From positions 323,549 through 387,548 of the forward strand of contig JTDE01000108.1 in assembly GCA_014338405.1 (NCBI GenBank): DNA of 64,000 nt. Direction: 5' to 3'. How positions within the stretch are numbered: the first letter of the stretch is position 1; every line of letters starts with the position of its first letter. This document shows, piece after piece, positions 1-11,754 of the stretch. A program made the position numbers and the translations under genes. The notes under the pieces were generated by a model. The model was not told the DNA's origin and searched no databases. It saw nothing but the letters and a program-made list of their open reading frames with translations. This DNA comes from Paragonimus skrjabini miyazakii (lineage: Eukaryota > Platyhelminthes > Trematoda > Plagiorchiida > Troglotrematidae).

Positions 1-1460
1 AAATCAAAACAAACCATACATTAGTCTGTCAGTAATGGTGTGAACATATTTTTCGGGAGCAGTGTGAAATATTTTGTGATAATAGTCAGAGTACTGAATT
101 TGCAGCAATCCAATCGAAGAAGTATGTTCGATTTGGATAGAAGTATAACGTTTTTACCGATAAAATCTGCAGTGTATCCGATTGTCCAAATACTGCCACT
201 ATCCAACTCTGGTCAATGCAGCATTTTGGTGAACTTGATCAAATCAGCAGGAGAATTCGCTTAAAGATCCGCAGTGTTTTGTTCACAGACTTAGTGTCAT
301 GCAAATAAGAGAAGAATCACACACATATATTTGTTTTCAGCAATTTAAAAGAAGAATAAGTCTGACAATTTTGATGTGACAGGTTAGCTTAATGGATCCA
401 CATCGATTTGCTGACTGTCATTCAAGATTGATTATTACGACACTAGCTTGTTTCACACAGTCTGGTTTGACACTGTTGAATCGCATATTCTAAACGGCTG
501 TGCTCTTTTATCCAGTCTGCGATAATGTCGGACTACAAAAATTAATCCTTCTTTTTAACTGGTATGAAATCCAATAGCGCGTAATTCATATAAAAGTTAT
601 CTGTTTTATAATGTTACTTATATCTTCGCATACACCGGTCGCGTAAACTTCCCACTTATTACGAATTCGGGTTTCCCTCAGGTTGTAATTTGTTTCGGTA
701 GGATATAGCTTTCCCAATGCTTCGCTGACGACTACGTCTACACTCGAGCACGTTTAGAATTGCTCCTTCAGTTCGACACATAGAATAATCTTTCCGAGCT
801 AACCGTGTGACTTAGTGACCGCTAATTTATACTCCGATCCTTCAGGCCGGCTGAAGTTTAACCAGTGATGTCCTCAACTTCAGACAGAAAACAAAGCCCA
901 TTGTAAATATGGCCTCGTAAAATGTGTCCAAATTCATCTTAACTTCTCTGTGTGAAGAAAATTCCTGTGAACGCTAGAAGGCCAGCATTATGTTTCGGAT
1001 TTGAGGCCTGTTTCTTACCCATTCATCCGTTCACCGCATGCGTACTGTTCATTTGATTGTACAGATCTGCATAACGCTTACCATTGTAGTACATTACCCT
1101 CACTTTCGAGTATGTTAAAATTACACTTGGTTCAGTTATGCAAACGTGATTATCTCTGTATCCTGTTTCTTTGAGTGCATGGTCACTTCTGAACCAATAC
1201 GGTAGTTGGCTAGTTTGGTATCTTAGTGCTCGTATTCACCTGACCTTTTTGGTAACCTGACGTACGGAACAAAAATCCGTAGGACATTTGCAATCTGGTT
1301 CACACTTGAAGAAACGTATACTTTCAGTGGAGTTGCATTCTGTTGTGGTTGCACAAACCAGGCCATACACAAACCGAGCCACACTAATTTCACCGAATGT
1401 TCAGGACAGTCTCGACGAATGGTCACTTAACCTTGTCAAACTTGTTGTCGATTCTGGCGC
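1..1460. other. no recognisable gene
   Basis: No coding homology, RNA gene or clear repeat was recognised here. Short open frames exist on both strands but show no family motifs and are interrupted within about 75 codons. The base composition is AT-rich and unremarkable. Confidence 0.5.
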
Positions 1461-1464
1461 CATT

Positions 1465-1725
1465 ATTGAAACCGTTTGCTGTAACGCATCGTGCTGCCGT
1501 GTTGTTGGCGCCACTTTTGTTTTCGATTGGGTAAGTCGTGTGCATGTCTTACTGGGCCTTTGGCTCACGCTTGTTTCTATTGTCTCCTTTCACAGGCCTG
1601 TCGTTGGAACCCTTAATTCAGAAGAACGCTGTCCCCTGGTGTTTCCACTTTGCTCAAAGTTGGTTTACGAGTGTAGCGGGTACACGAAGCCAGAACGTCT
1701 GTCTTGCCTGTTACATTGCCGTATA
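1465..1725 (+). repeat. family C interspersed repeat, copy 1
   Basis: This stretch aligns by eye with 5885-6105 and 37640-37880. Shared blocks include a GTGCTGCCGTGTTGTTGGCGC-like start, a CTTACTGGG(C/T)CTTTGGCTCA-like middle and a GAAGAACGCTGTCCC block near 1621-1636. The best long open frame over it (1288-1827) is not preserved in the other copies, so I treat it as non-coding repeat. A GTAAGT at about 1530 and a CACAG at about 1595 resemble intron ends, but the other copies do not preserve the GTAAGT. The element class is unknown. Confidence 0.6.
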
Positions 1726-2017
1726 TATATGAGGATACTGTGTATAAAAGTTTCATCACGCATAGCATGGACACATTTAACTAAGAGAAAACCTAAAAGC
1801 GATCACGACTCACTCTCCACAAAGTAGGGCGAGTGATTTACCAAGCGACAACGGTCGTTTGAAGTTACAGCCCAGAAAGTCATATTATTTCATTGCTATG
1901 TTTTGCACAGTCAACCCGACGTCATTTCGTTGACGATACACTGTGACTTATTTGGTGACCTACCAGTCCGAGACTGAATATACGATCATGTTCCCACAAT
2001 CTCTGACACATAATTTC

Positions 2018-2280
2018 AAGTTGAACGTCACCCACAATTGATCGCAGCTGTCGCATTCCCATAAACTTTCCAGTCGGCCCTTTCCAAACCAAACAAGCAC
2101 TAGACTCGAGTTTCGCTCCTATTAGAGCTCGTCAGTAGTGCATATCCTCGCCACCGCCGGGACTAGAACTCCGGCCACGCTGTTCATGAGGCAACCGTGT
2201 TTACCACTGCGCCATTGACCTCACGTTAAGCACGACCGAATTATCATATGTGAACGCTCAACCACTTTCGCTTGCTTTAG
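2018..2280 (-). repeat. family B (SINE-like) repeat, near full length
   Basis: One of the best copies of a roughly 300-bp family found at least eight times in the window. On the minus strand it reads from a TCACATATGATAATTCGG-like region, through a GTGGTAAACACGGTTGCCTC segment resembling a tRNA A box, then GTTCTAGTCCCGGC resembling a Pol III B box, to a conserved 3' part ending near GATCAATTGTGGGTGA. The A-box/B-box layout suggests a tRNA-derived SINE, which is inference. Its 5' end is truncated relative to the copy at 12965-13265. Confidence 0.7.
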
Positions 2281-2559
2281 TTACCGCACAACCAAGTTGA
2301 CATCCGCGCAGCTTTTGCTCACTGAACGCCCGAGCGAAATACCTACTGGGATAACATCTTCAGCATCTAGTCACCAGAATCTCGCCTGTCAGTTTTGAGC
2401 TGACAGTATAACAGCTGCTTCGGAAATCCGTTCACCAGTCATCCACTGAACAGCACCTTGATTGTTGCTTAGCGAAGCACTATGGTGTTCTGAATCGCAT
2501 CCATTCACCTAGCTCCCAGGATACGTTTCAAACGCTTCAGATTAAATTACTCCAGATAT

Positions 2560-4011
2560 CACACAGTTGACTGGCTTCGTGTCTAACATCTCACTGCCGT
2601 ATAACAAGCTGGACAGTGTCATGACCCGTTGGACAAGCAGATTTGTATTCAACTTCACTGTGCGGTTTACCTAGACACCTCCTTCATAACACCGGAAAAC
2701 ACTGCTAGCCCTCACCACATGAGCTCGGAATTCGTGGTCCATAGAAGGATCTTTCCATAGATTGCTACCCAGGTAGCAGAGGTTTGAGCAACCCCCCTTT
2801 AGGAGAAGGCTGTAAAAAGGAAAACGTTTAATCTGCTTAATCTCCGAGCCAGATCTGGATACCTAGGTTGAATAAATGTTGGTCAGTTGTTGAATTTCCT
2901 CCTCAATATGTTTACCTAAGATGTTATCATCCGCAAGCAAGAGCGTACGCACTGTCAACTTGTGTAGCCAATTTAGGGCGTCGGAACGTCCAATATATGG
3001 CACGTGACCATCCGTGCAGAACTCAATTTTAACACCGTTCTGGGAATTCTGAAGAGCAACCGGTGACATTCTGTGATATGGGGTTGGGGACTAAGTCACA
3101 CCACTGCTTCCCACCATGACAACTTTGAAACCATTGCAAGACGTTCTACATGATTGCTCCTACTCAGTGTTCACGTGCAACCTTCTCGCTAAGGTGGCGG
3201 ATTTACCTAGACATCTATGAATTGATCATGCCTCATGGATCACGGACGAAAACACTTTGATAAAATCTGCAGACAGGACGCACAATACCTAGTTGGGTTC
3301 ACTGTACGTCTCGTACATCTGTCCAGCGACAAGCATTGTCAGTTCTACTGTGACCTTCCCAGAAACCAAATAGCTCCTCGGAATTACCTATCCTTGGCAA
3401 TAAACCTTCGCATGTAGTCTGTTCGTTTGAGAGCATTTTTAATAGATCTGTACAGCTCTTCTTAATCTATGACATCTTGTTGTGGTGGGTTATTCACGGT
3501 CACCCAGTCAATGCTAGACGACAAGACTGGTAGGCACCCAAAGGGCTTGTGTCAGATTTTCATGCCAAAAATCGATTAAGAGCATGATAGGTCAATCTTC
3601 TTCAGTCAGTGCTTTAGCAGACTGAAGAGATGGAATAAAAACCGCTTTCAGCAAATAATGGAACTTCTTGCGTTGTCTACGATCTGCATAGTCCTGCATC
3701 AACTCAACTTGCTTTTCCAACCAGTTATCCTTGATTTTACGAAAACATATGACGAGTTCGCGATGTTTTGCCTTTGTTTTACCCTCTTCTAGTTTGCAGT
3801 AGATGCCACAAATCATTTTATTCCTTTTTCATATCTGACTCCAAGTAACAACGGTGTTGTTCCCAAAATTGTCCAAGCGTTTCTGAAGTTGAGTACCGAT
3901 TGCTTCGATGGCTGATGTCACGATGTGTTGCTTAGGGTTGTAGACCACAGTCGTCAAAGCCTCCGTTAACATCTTTGTCGAAGTCAGCATAAGGTACATT
4001 ATCAATGGCAA
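2560..4011 (-). pseudogene. decayed non-LTR retrotransposon (CR1/RTE-type) reverse transcriptase
   Basis: Read on the minus strand, the fragments fall in the order expected for a non-LTR polyprotein. The linker between endonuclease and RT comes first (3829-4011, LQKRLDNF; 3592-3816, IKDNWLEKQVELMQDYAD and FHYLLKAVF). The RT palm follows at 2863-3069, with FCTDG followed by TLLLADDN, an altered F/L-ADD catalytic box, and IEEEIQQLTNIYST. The thumb segment comes last, with GSNLWKDPSMD near 2750 and LSSLLYGSEM near 2600. These motifs sit in different frames with stops between them, so the copy is dead. The second catalytic aspartate region is kept although flanking residues have drifted. No endonuclease domain or 3' tail was recognised. 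The plus-strand RT fragment at 14360-14794 is a related type. Confidence 0.75.
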
Positions 4012-4375
4012 ATAAAATGTCGCCTTGGAGCACCGACAGTTTGGATATTCAGCAAACGACCAGCTACGTGGTATTCAAGTCGCACATCGTTATTCGAGTT
4101 TCGTGGTGTGGTTGTTAAGAATGTGGTCAGTTATGAACTAGATTGGGTTGAGGCTAAGTCTCAACTCCATTTCGAAACCCCGACAATGTGAAAATCATTA
4201 GAACTCGATCCAGATGAATGAAGTTCCACCTTTATACCCATGTGCAAAAACACACCTCACCTCAGTCCTACCTCGATGTCATTTGAGCTTTCCAAACTAT
4301 CCAGTGAAAACGAAGTGATTTGCTATTTAAATCAAGAAACCTGCAACCGTTAAGCAGACTATTACGTTCTCATAT

Positions 4376-4440
4376 AGATTGAAAATCACCCAGAGTTGAT
4401 CGCAGTTGTCACATTCCCGGAAACTTTCTAGTCGGCCCCT
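4376..4440 (-). repeat. family B repeat, 3' fragment
   Basis: About 65 bp matching the 3' end of the SINE-like family. It shares the CACCCAGAGTTGATCGCAG-like start and the TTTCTAGTCGGCCC stretch with the copy at 2018-2280, then similarity stops. Confidence 0.55.
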
Positions 4441-5235
4441 TTCGTCCTCCTACCATCTCTGATGGTCATTATCCTGTTTTGTGTCGCCTACATGCCATGT
4501 GGTTGTTCCGGTGATCACTCTGTTCACCACTGTTGGAGTCCGTATCAGGTTACCATATCACTTTCCCTACTGGATGATTTATACGGCAAACGATAGTCTG
4601 CTACTGTCTTTGAACAGCAACTGACTCGACTTGCACTAACAAGATACCCACCGTACGACTATTAACGACGATCCTGTAGAAGTACAAATGAGATTATTCT
4701 GTGGTAGGAAATAATAAATAATCATTTCACATCAAGATTTTAATAAACGAATGCAATCCGGAAAATACTAGAGATTTTGAAAGTGATTTAGAAACCCGAT
4801 GTGTTTCATAATTCCTCGGTTGCTTAGTTTCGATCCCACATGAAACTAGTTCAACCAAAACCAGACAAAGTAATTATCATGTCTACAAAACCAGCCACAG
4901 TTTATGGCTTATCCTGAGATTCTATGCATCAAATGACTGGATAAACAAGTCGACGGTAGCTTTTTGCTTTGTGTCACGAACACACATGTGAATCAAAGCA
5001 TCATAATTGTAGTTTGGTCTTACTTGAAGGGAACACGAGAGAGAGGAGTATAGTATATATATATACATCGTGTTCAGTAACAATGATGAAAACCATACTT
5101 TAGAGAGAAAGATCGCGATCGTCTGGACGACTAAAAATGTCTACCATAAACAATTAACAAACGACTCAGAGACAATAGTCTTCTGTTAAACGAAATCATT
5201 ACCGGATCGTCATCAGAGTCATGAGTGAATTATCT
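4441..5235. other. no gene recognised; short (TA)n tract
   Basis: No coding homology was seen. A short TATATATATATA run lies near 5053-5064. Around 5180-5225 the minus strand holds CTCTGATGACGATCCGG followed by a TTTCG box, which faintly resembles the 3' tails of Penelope-type or hammerhead-bearing elements. Confidence 0.4.
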
Positions 5236-5239
5236 AACA

Positions 5240-5500
5240 TTAATTGGGACCGTATTACTGATGAGTAGTTCGGTAGATTTGATAAGTTAGAAGAGACCGA
5301 ATTTCGACTAATTTGGATTTCGGCTTGATTCGAACGAGCAATAGAAACAATGTGCTCAATCGTTGTAAATGCTCCATCAGCTGAGCTACGGCGCCACGCC
5401 GGAAGGCTAAATGTTTCATATTTGGACCTAGTTGCTCACCCAACGAGCTGTGTCATATGGAATCTACCAAATCATCCAACCATCTGACTGTCCAGGCGGG
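5240..5500 (-). repeat. family A tRNA-derived SINE-like repeat, copy 1
   Basis: Homologous along its whole length to 26787-27056 on the opposite strand. On the minus strand it has an upstream block (GATTTGGTAGATTCCATATG), then a tRNA-like head at about 5316-5394 with an A box (TAGCTCAGCTGATGG) and a B box (GTTCGAATC), then a 3' block. The tRNA-like head has no convincing anticodon stem. The reverse-complement open frame across it is a by-product, not a gene. The head being embedded with about 100 bp upstream suggests a composite SINE or a longer element. Confidence 0.75.
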
Positions 5501-5884
5501 CGTGGCTTGGTATATTTTTGCATAGGAGGCAACCCGACTTCGAACATCTTACGTTCAAATGGCAACGGGATGTCATTTTTTCATCACAGATGACTCAGGT
5601 TTATAACGGATCTGCTGCTTTTGTTATTTTTGGTGATATCACATCAGCAGTGTTGCAGGCTGGAAAGATGATCCTACCTGTGTCCGTGTATTTATTCACT
5701 ACCGCCTGCTGACTGCCTGCAGTAATGAGGCTTGAAATGATGATCACCTTGTCTTGTGGTATTAGCATTTTGAATCTGCCCGACTCATTCCATGCATACC
5801 AGGCTGTTTATTCACCTCTTTCAATACTCTGCATATACCTTTAACACACATAGATCAAAGTTGAATTATGTGATGGAGCGTGCC

Positions 5885-6105
5885 TCTACACTATTGGCAC
5901 CATTTTGGTATTTCTATGTGTAAATCGTCTGCATGGCTTGCTGGGCCTCTGGCCCTCACTTGATCATTTTGTCACATTTAACATAACTATCAATGGAAGA
6001 ACAGAAGAACGCTGTCCCCGGGCGTCTCCACGTTTTACGAAATCGGTTTACGAGCATAACCAATAAATAAATTAAGAGCGTCCAGCATATGTTACACAGC
6101 TATTG
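5885..6105 (+). repeat. family C interspersed repeat, copy 2
   Basis: Aligns with 1465-1725 and 37640-37880. It shares the GCATGGCTTGCTGGGCCTCT and CAGAAGAACGCTGTCCC blocks and a trailing ATGTTACACAG-like end. It is more diverged at its 5' side than the other two copies. No coding potential is shared among the three. Confidence 0.55.
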
Positions 6106-6210
6106 TCTACAGCTTAGGTCATTGATCACAAAGCATGAAAGATAACGCTGGTCGATTTGTAAGAATTCGGATGGAGATGTTTTTCCCGGACTGTATGTTA
6201 CTGACCTAAT

Positions 6211-6245
6211 GTTCACATATGTGAACATATGTGACATATGTGAAC
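6211..6245. repeat. 35-bp near-perfect palindrome
   Basis: GTTCACATATGTGAAC at 6211-6226 is a perfect 16-bp palindrome. It is followed by another CATATGTGACATATGTGAAC, so the full 35 bp reads almost the same on both strands. The CACATATGTGAA word also occurs in the SINE-like family B, so it may be a rearranged remnant of that repeat. Confidence 0.8.
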
Positions 6246-6249
6246 AGGG

Positions 6250-8150
6250 TATCTGAACCTCGAATGATTGGACTTACTAAGTGGTCTAACTGTAGCGAAA
6301 GACATCACATGAAAACAGAGGTGCAGTCGAAGAAAGTCGCCGTTCGCATGCATATCATTTTGTTGGTTTCACAGTAATAGAGTGCGAACCAAGACATGAA
6401 AATTATTTTACCACATCACTAAAGTAATATAATGATCACTGTTACCATGCCGTACCTCCAGGCATGTCGGACTATCTCAATATCTAACTTGGGAAGCATT
6501 CAGTTCACTTTCGCGAAATATATTTTGAAATGCTAGGAGAACCATATTATGCACTCCCAAGAACGCATCAACTCGTAGGATGAAACATACTGACTTAAAA
6601 CGGACCGACAGGGCCCGATAGTGTGGCCACGAAATGCCGACTTTTCCGCTTAAAGGTTAATGATTTAAACTCACAGGCATTTGTTCTTTACTAAGCTTCC
6701 GTTGTGTGCACGTTCTCGTGTTGTTACATAACAGTAGATATTGGATGATAATTTGTAGGATTTATTCTCTCTTTATCCCCTACTAGTCGTCAGTATTTAC
6801 TCTATTAATTCTGATCAATACTGGGTAGTATTACTGTAATCGTTCATTTTGGTACATACGTGGCCAAGCCTATCCCACATCGATCGAGTTTCACGAGAAA
6901 AAATGCTCCCTCACTTCATGAAGAAACACTCCCAATGAGCAAAACATTATATGGTTCCAGATTGTGTGTTCCTGTTAGGGGAGAGTGTTTGACGAATACT
7001 GTATGTTACGTCTTTAAAATGTTAGTATGGGTGATTAGACTTTGATCCGCTTGCTCACTACGGTGAGATAAGCACTGATAAACTAAAAACAACCTATTGT
7101 ACCGCAAAACGACCTACACCCTTTTAGTTGCAATGGTAGTGTAGTTACTTCAGGCAAAATACTCTACTCAAATGAGATTATCAGTGAGCAGGCCGTTGAG
7201 GCAACACAAAACCCAACCACTGGGGATTGAGGGAAGCACATATGCTAACTTATTCTCTCACTTCAGATGTTCAGATGCACCTTAAATCAGGCACATGCTG
7301 TCGTGTGCACCGTTTCTGCGAACAACATACTCCACTATAGCGGTTGGCCATGTGTACGTTCGCACGCACTATAGGACAAGAAAGAAACCAGATGCATCTA
7401 ACCACAGTTAGTCGACTAGGATCTGACAGGAAAACAACACGTCTTCCACTCACGACTTGCTGCAATTTTAAATATTTACCGGACACATATTCACCAGATA
7501 ACACTAAATTGAGAGAGCTGTTAGTATTATTCCATCAGTTTCAGTCGATTAGGTGGCTTGTGTTGAATTCCGATAATTCATTCGCAATTAATTGCGTTCA
7601 TATTGATGTGCGGACCAGTAAATATCAATGTCACTCGATAGGTATGTGAAAAATGAATCGATCGAGGCAGTTGTGTCAAACTGGCTTGAAAACCACTCAA
7701 GTGAAGAGCAGGCGAGTAATTTGCAAAGATCACATATGTGATATTAGCAAACATGTTGAGGCACGTACTTCGAAATACAACGAATGAAGAACGAAAGCGG
7801 TATCTCTTTTCACGTTAGATTTGAAGAGGTAGACGGTTGTTAACTGACGGTAATCATTGGTTGTGATCGCAATGTGCATATGCGTGTACTGTCTGTGAAG
7901 GCCAAACACTGGAAACTAACGTGTTCATTTATCCCTCATTAGAGCACCTGTAAACTAATACAACCTCCAACCAGTTGACTAGTACACCTCGACTATATGA
8001 GTTGACTTATCTGTGCAGTCTTTTTCACGGAAGACTATCAAACTGATCAGACAGAACTTACTGGTTACCACGAGTGCTGAGCAGAAATGGGTCCATATGA
8101 TCCGCTGACCAGAGATCACCGAGTTCGGAAACAGATATTGTCAGTGTATG
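6250..8150. other. no recognisable gene
   Basis: No family motifs were recognised on either strand. The part from about 7270 to 8150 lies directly downstream, on the minus strand, of the Gypsy RNase H relic at 8160-9680, so it may be the decayed integrase side of that element. I could not find integrase motifs in it. Confidence 0.4.
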
Positions 8151-8159
8151 CTATCTTAT

Positions 8160-9680
8160 TGCTATTGTCTCTGGATGACCACCACAACAGGGCAGCAGAG
8201 GCCTTGCTGCCATGTCAGTACGCCCGCTCTGTTTAAACCAATTCTTCTCCGTTGGGAAACAATCATGCTTAGCTGTTCACAATTAGTATTCTTCGAAGTT
8301 CTCACATGTCTTGATAGAGTGTCAGTCACCTTCTTGAGCACTTTGCCCTGACGCTGAAGACGCACTAGTGTTTGTGGGTACTGTTCCATTACTAAAACGT
8401 TGACTCAAAAAGTCACATTGAAAAGTTCGTTGTCTACCTCTAGTCGAAGAAGAAAATCAGTGGCGCAATTGTTAGAATCAGGCACATAATTGATCGTGAG
8501 GTCACATTCCTGCAAACGGAATGCCCATTGGGTTGATCTGCCTTTCGAGTCTATATGAGTCCTAATTTATCCAGAGAATTGTGGTCCGTCTCCACATGGA
8601 ATCATTGATGCAATAAGTACGGTTTCCACTTGCCTAGCGCTCAGACGATTGTCAACCATTCCTTCTCAATGACTGAATACTTTTGCTCCGCTGGGATGGG
8701 GACTCTACTGGCATATTCAAATATTCCTTCCCTTTGTTTGCATACTGCACCAATTCCATGGTCACTGGCACCGGATGCTACGATAAACGTTCCTTTTGTA
8801 TTCGGAAGTTTCAACGTCAGTTGTTGCTAGTTCATTTTTAGTCGCACTCACGTTAACGTCCTCCAGTCGTCGTCGGTCCATTCAAATTGCTTGTCATTTC
8901 AAAGGAGTTCATAAAGTGATTATGTAATGGAGTGGAACTTTGTAACGAACCGAATGTGGTACCTTGCTCAAACCAAAAATTGTCTCGACATGCTTTTAGT
9001 GTTCGATGCCACGGCCTCTCAAAATGTTAACATTGACAGGCGTCTGATCTCACCTGGATCTAACTTGTGTTTCAACATCACCACCGATGACCGTGCGAGT
9101 TGTTGCCTATCGGTATCAATCCAGAGTCTCGAATTGTTAATCCGTTCCAAGACAGAATTTAAATGAGCAACTTGTTCCGATTCTGTGAAACTGTATATAA
9201 AAATGTCAACTCCATATACAATCACATTACCAGTCATTTTACCGAATGAACCACCAGGCGTCGAAATGTGAACGGTGCCCCGGATATGTCATTCGGTATG
9301 CGCTTGAATTGGTACTACGTTTCGCCTATTGTGAATGCGGTTTTCTTACAGCTCTTTGGATTTGATTATCATCTGGTGGTATGCGGAGCGTAAGTGCAAC
9401 ACCGTAAACAACTTTGCCTGTTGCAGCTTATCGAACACATCGGCGACGAACGATATTGGCACAACTGTGTTTCGTGTTGCTTCATTCAACCATCTACAAT
9501 CCAGAGAAACATACTGCTCGTTAGACTTGTTCATTAGGAGAAAAGGCGAGTTGTAGGAATTGTCAGCATATTCGATAACATTCTCAACTAGCATGTTCTG
9601 TATTTCCACTTTCACTTCCTCTTCAAGATGAACCCGTATCCTACAGGGTCTTTGAATTCAAAATGTTCCTGTTGTTGGCA
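8160..9680 (-). pseudogene. decayed Ty3/Gypsy pol: reverse transcriptase and RNase H
   Basis: On the minus strand the RT fingers and palm come first (9346-9615). They show IQNMLVENVIEYADNSYNSP, KSNEQY, LDCRWLNEATRNTVVP and FTVLHLRSAYHQ, matching Gypsy RT blocks. The D of the usual LDLRSAYHQ-type motif is H here. The next fragment (9019-9237) carries VYGVDIFIYSFTESE, a weakened YVDDI box, plus HLNSVLERI. The RNase H region follows (about 8430-8890) with IPCGDGPQFSG, GRSTQWAFRLQECDLTINYV and an altered ADxLSR box. A spacer-like segment (8162-8389) ends the recognisable part. Fragments are in different frames, so it is a pseudogene. A gag-like segment lies upstream in the same orientation at 10140-10740. 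Confidence 0.85.
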
Positions 9681-10139
9681 TTTCATGTAAAATCTAGTTG
9701 CCGACGCCTTAAGGATCGTCGTCGTTCGTGGATAATTGAGCATATTTCTTGACCGTGGACTAGGGCGAGGAGGCTTTGTAAATGAACGGTCTAGCAGCGC
9801 GTACTTGGTTGAAGGTATTCTGTTGTTGTCCAGTGGGTGTCAGGTAACCATACCTGTTTGACAGCTTTTTTGAGCTTCATGTCAATCATGGCATCTGCTG
9901 CAGCCAGGGTTCTGCTCGGAGTATCGTTTGCCTAGTTTTTGGAGGCACAATAAAACAGTGCTTCACGGTATGGTTGTCAATACGCACCCCTCATCCTTTC
10001 ACAACATCAACTAGCAAGTTGCGGTCAAAAAGCGGTCCTGGTTATCAGAAAGTTTGACTTTGCGTTTTGCTTTCCATCACAAGCAATTAACGGAATTATC
10101 GACCTTATCGACGAGGCACTGTTCTATTTCCCGTTTAAC

Positions 10140-10740
10140 GTCAAGCCTTGTTTGTATAGCCCTCCTCTCAAATGCTCTCATTGTCAGCCGACCCACACAA
10201 CAAAAATAACAGTCATGGAGCAGTATACTCTCAGACCTCCTAAATCGCGGGGTTGTCAGACGTTCTTCCAGTATCCGTTTTCATCGGACCTGAATCGACG
10301 TCCCTGTCAATCGTTTCCACCTGAAATCATTCTCAGTGCATTTACTTCCGTCGTCAGCTGCTCTGTTGCCTATTGCACTTCCGTTGTTGTCTTTTCGTCC
10401 GTATAGTCGTTCGCATCCACCGAGGCCACAGGCGTAACTCTCAACTTCCGCGTGAAGATGACCGCAAAAGACGCTTTGACTGGGAGGTTGTTTATGGCTA
10501 GAAATCAATTGCAGGTTATATGATAAAATAAAGTATCGAACGGGTATACTGATTTGCATGGATGATGTGTACCCTAAGCCATCGGATAGCAGTGTCTAGT
10601 TGTTCACTTTGGTGACACTTCCCACAAAACGCATACACACGGTTCCAATAGTCATTTCTGACCAATCAGTTTCCTGGCATTGAGACCTGTCCCTTCGTTT
10701 CCGAATGTACGCACCATACTACTCACAAAGGACGGTGATT
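10140..10740 (-). pseudogene. probable Gypsy gag-to-protease region; family D repeat
   Basis: This stretch lies upstream, on the minus strand, of the Gypsy RT at 8160-9680, where gag and protease would be expected. Its 10450-10740 part is homologous to 41545-41825. In the two copies the minus strand reads a similar peptide with a CGKCHQSEQ segment (10.6 kb) or ETCHQEERQC (41.6 kb), and both carry an IH(I/-)xHAN segment. This resembles a degraded Cys/His nucleocapsid knuckle, but the spacing is not canonical. The gag assignment rests on position plus this weak motif. Confidence 0.45.
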
Positions 10741-11546
10741 GATGTACAGGACGATGACTAGTATCTGTTGTCAATCTCCACGCTATACTGAACAACTGGA
10801 AATCGGGGGACAGTCTGTCCCTACAAAGACTGACACTGGAGCGTCCGTAACGACTTCTTGTGTTGCATTTACCGGAAATTGGTCAAAGCAATCAGTGGAT
10901 TTGGTACACATACAGTTGTCAGCCGATTCCGATAAAAGAAAATTGCGTCGTCTTCGTTTAATATGGCAGGGAAAAGTTAACCTTACCAGCTTGAGCAGCG
11001 GCCCAGGATTTGATTAGATATCTTCCAGATGAATTAGATACTGTTAAAACTTTTGCAGGAGAGCCGAATCATGAGGATATTCTGTCCAATACTCCAATGT
11101 GTCTAAAGATAAACTTGGTGAACTAAATCGATTCCAGTCGAACATGGGACTAACTGCTGGTCTCGTTTCTTCAAAAAACGGATTTATTCATCACGGTCGA
11201 AATGCGAAGAGGAACTGATTCGGCTACAAAGTGTGATAGGATTACTCTTACAAAGCACTGTGAATAAGGAACTCCAATCGTCCCTGTTATTCAACCAGAT
11301 GGAACTCTGAGAACCTGTGACGATCATAAACTAATCATGAACCGTCTGTATGTACTGGACAAATATCGCTTGTTCCGGATAGAGGACTTGTACTCTACAC
11401 TAGCCGGTGGTGAAAGACGTACGAAAAATGACTTTAGTCATACTTACTCCGAAGTGGAACGTGATGAAGCATTGCGTGCTTACGCTACATTTAATACGCA
11501 TGGTGCGGCCGGTCAGTCAACTCTAAGTCGGAGTGATTTTCCGTAA
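10739..11546 (+). pseudogene. decayed Ty3/Gypsy pol: aspartic protease and RT start
   Basis: The plus strand opens with a retropepsin-like segment (10739-11017): EQLEIGGQSVPTKTDTGASV, with DTGA as the catalytic triad. After a broken stretch the RT begins near 11275 with PIVPVIQPDGTLRTC and HKLIMNRL. It continues as DKYRLFRIEDLYSTLAGGER and KNDFSHTYSEVERDEALRAY (11337-11546), corresponding to the RT block around the first catalytic Asp. Here the usual FTKLDFSHAY is RTKNDFSHTY. The YxDD box, thumb and RNase H are missing, so an internal deletion separates this from the integrase at 11755. It abuts the minus-strand Gypsy relic head to head at about 10740. Confidence 0.8.
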
Positions 11547-11754
11547 ATATAGTGGCCGTATCAAGTCACCAACTTGTCTTGCGAGTTAATCCAGTATAAA
11601 CTTGATCCCGCTGGTTCAGTTGTATTTCTCTCCCGTTTTGTGACCGTGTGCACATCTCCTGTTTTGTTGAAACTAGTCACGGTTCAAAAGAATGAAATAC
11701 GTTCACATGTTGGCTGTATTGTCTGAGGCTTTCATGTAATTTCGGTATACGAAG

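Noticed and set aside
1288..1827. 179-codon open frame, with a possible 65-bp intron and a VVDSGA protease-like word
   Set aside because: The frame overlaps a repeat whose other copies do not keep it, the splice-like GTAAGT is not conserved, and the single DSGA word lacks retropepsin context.
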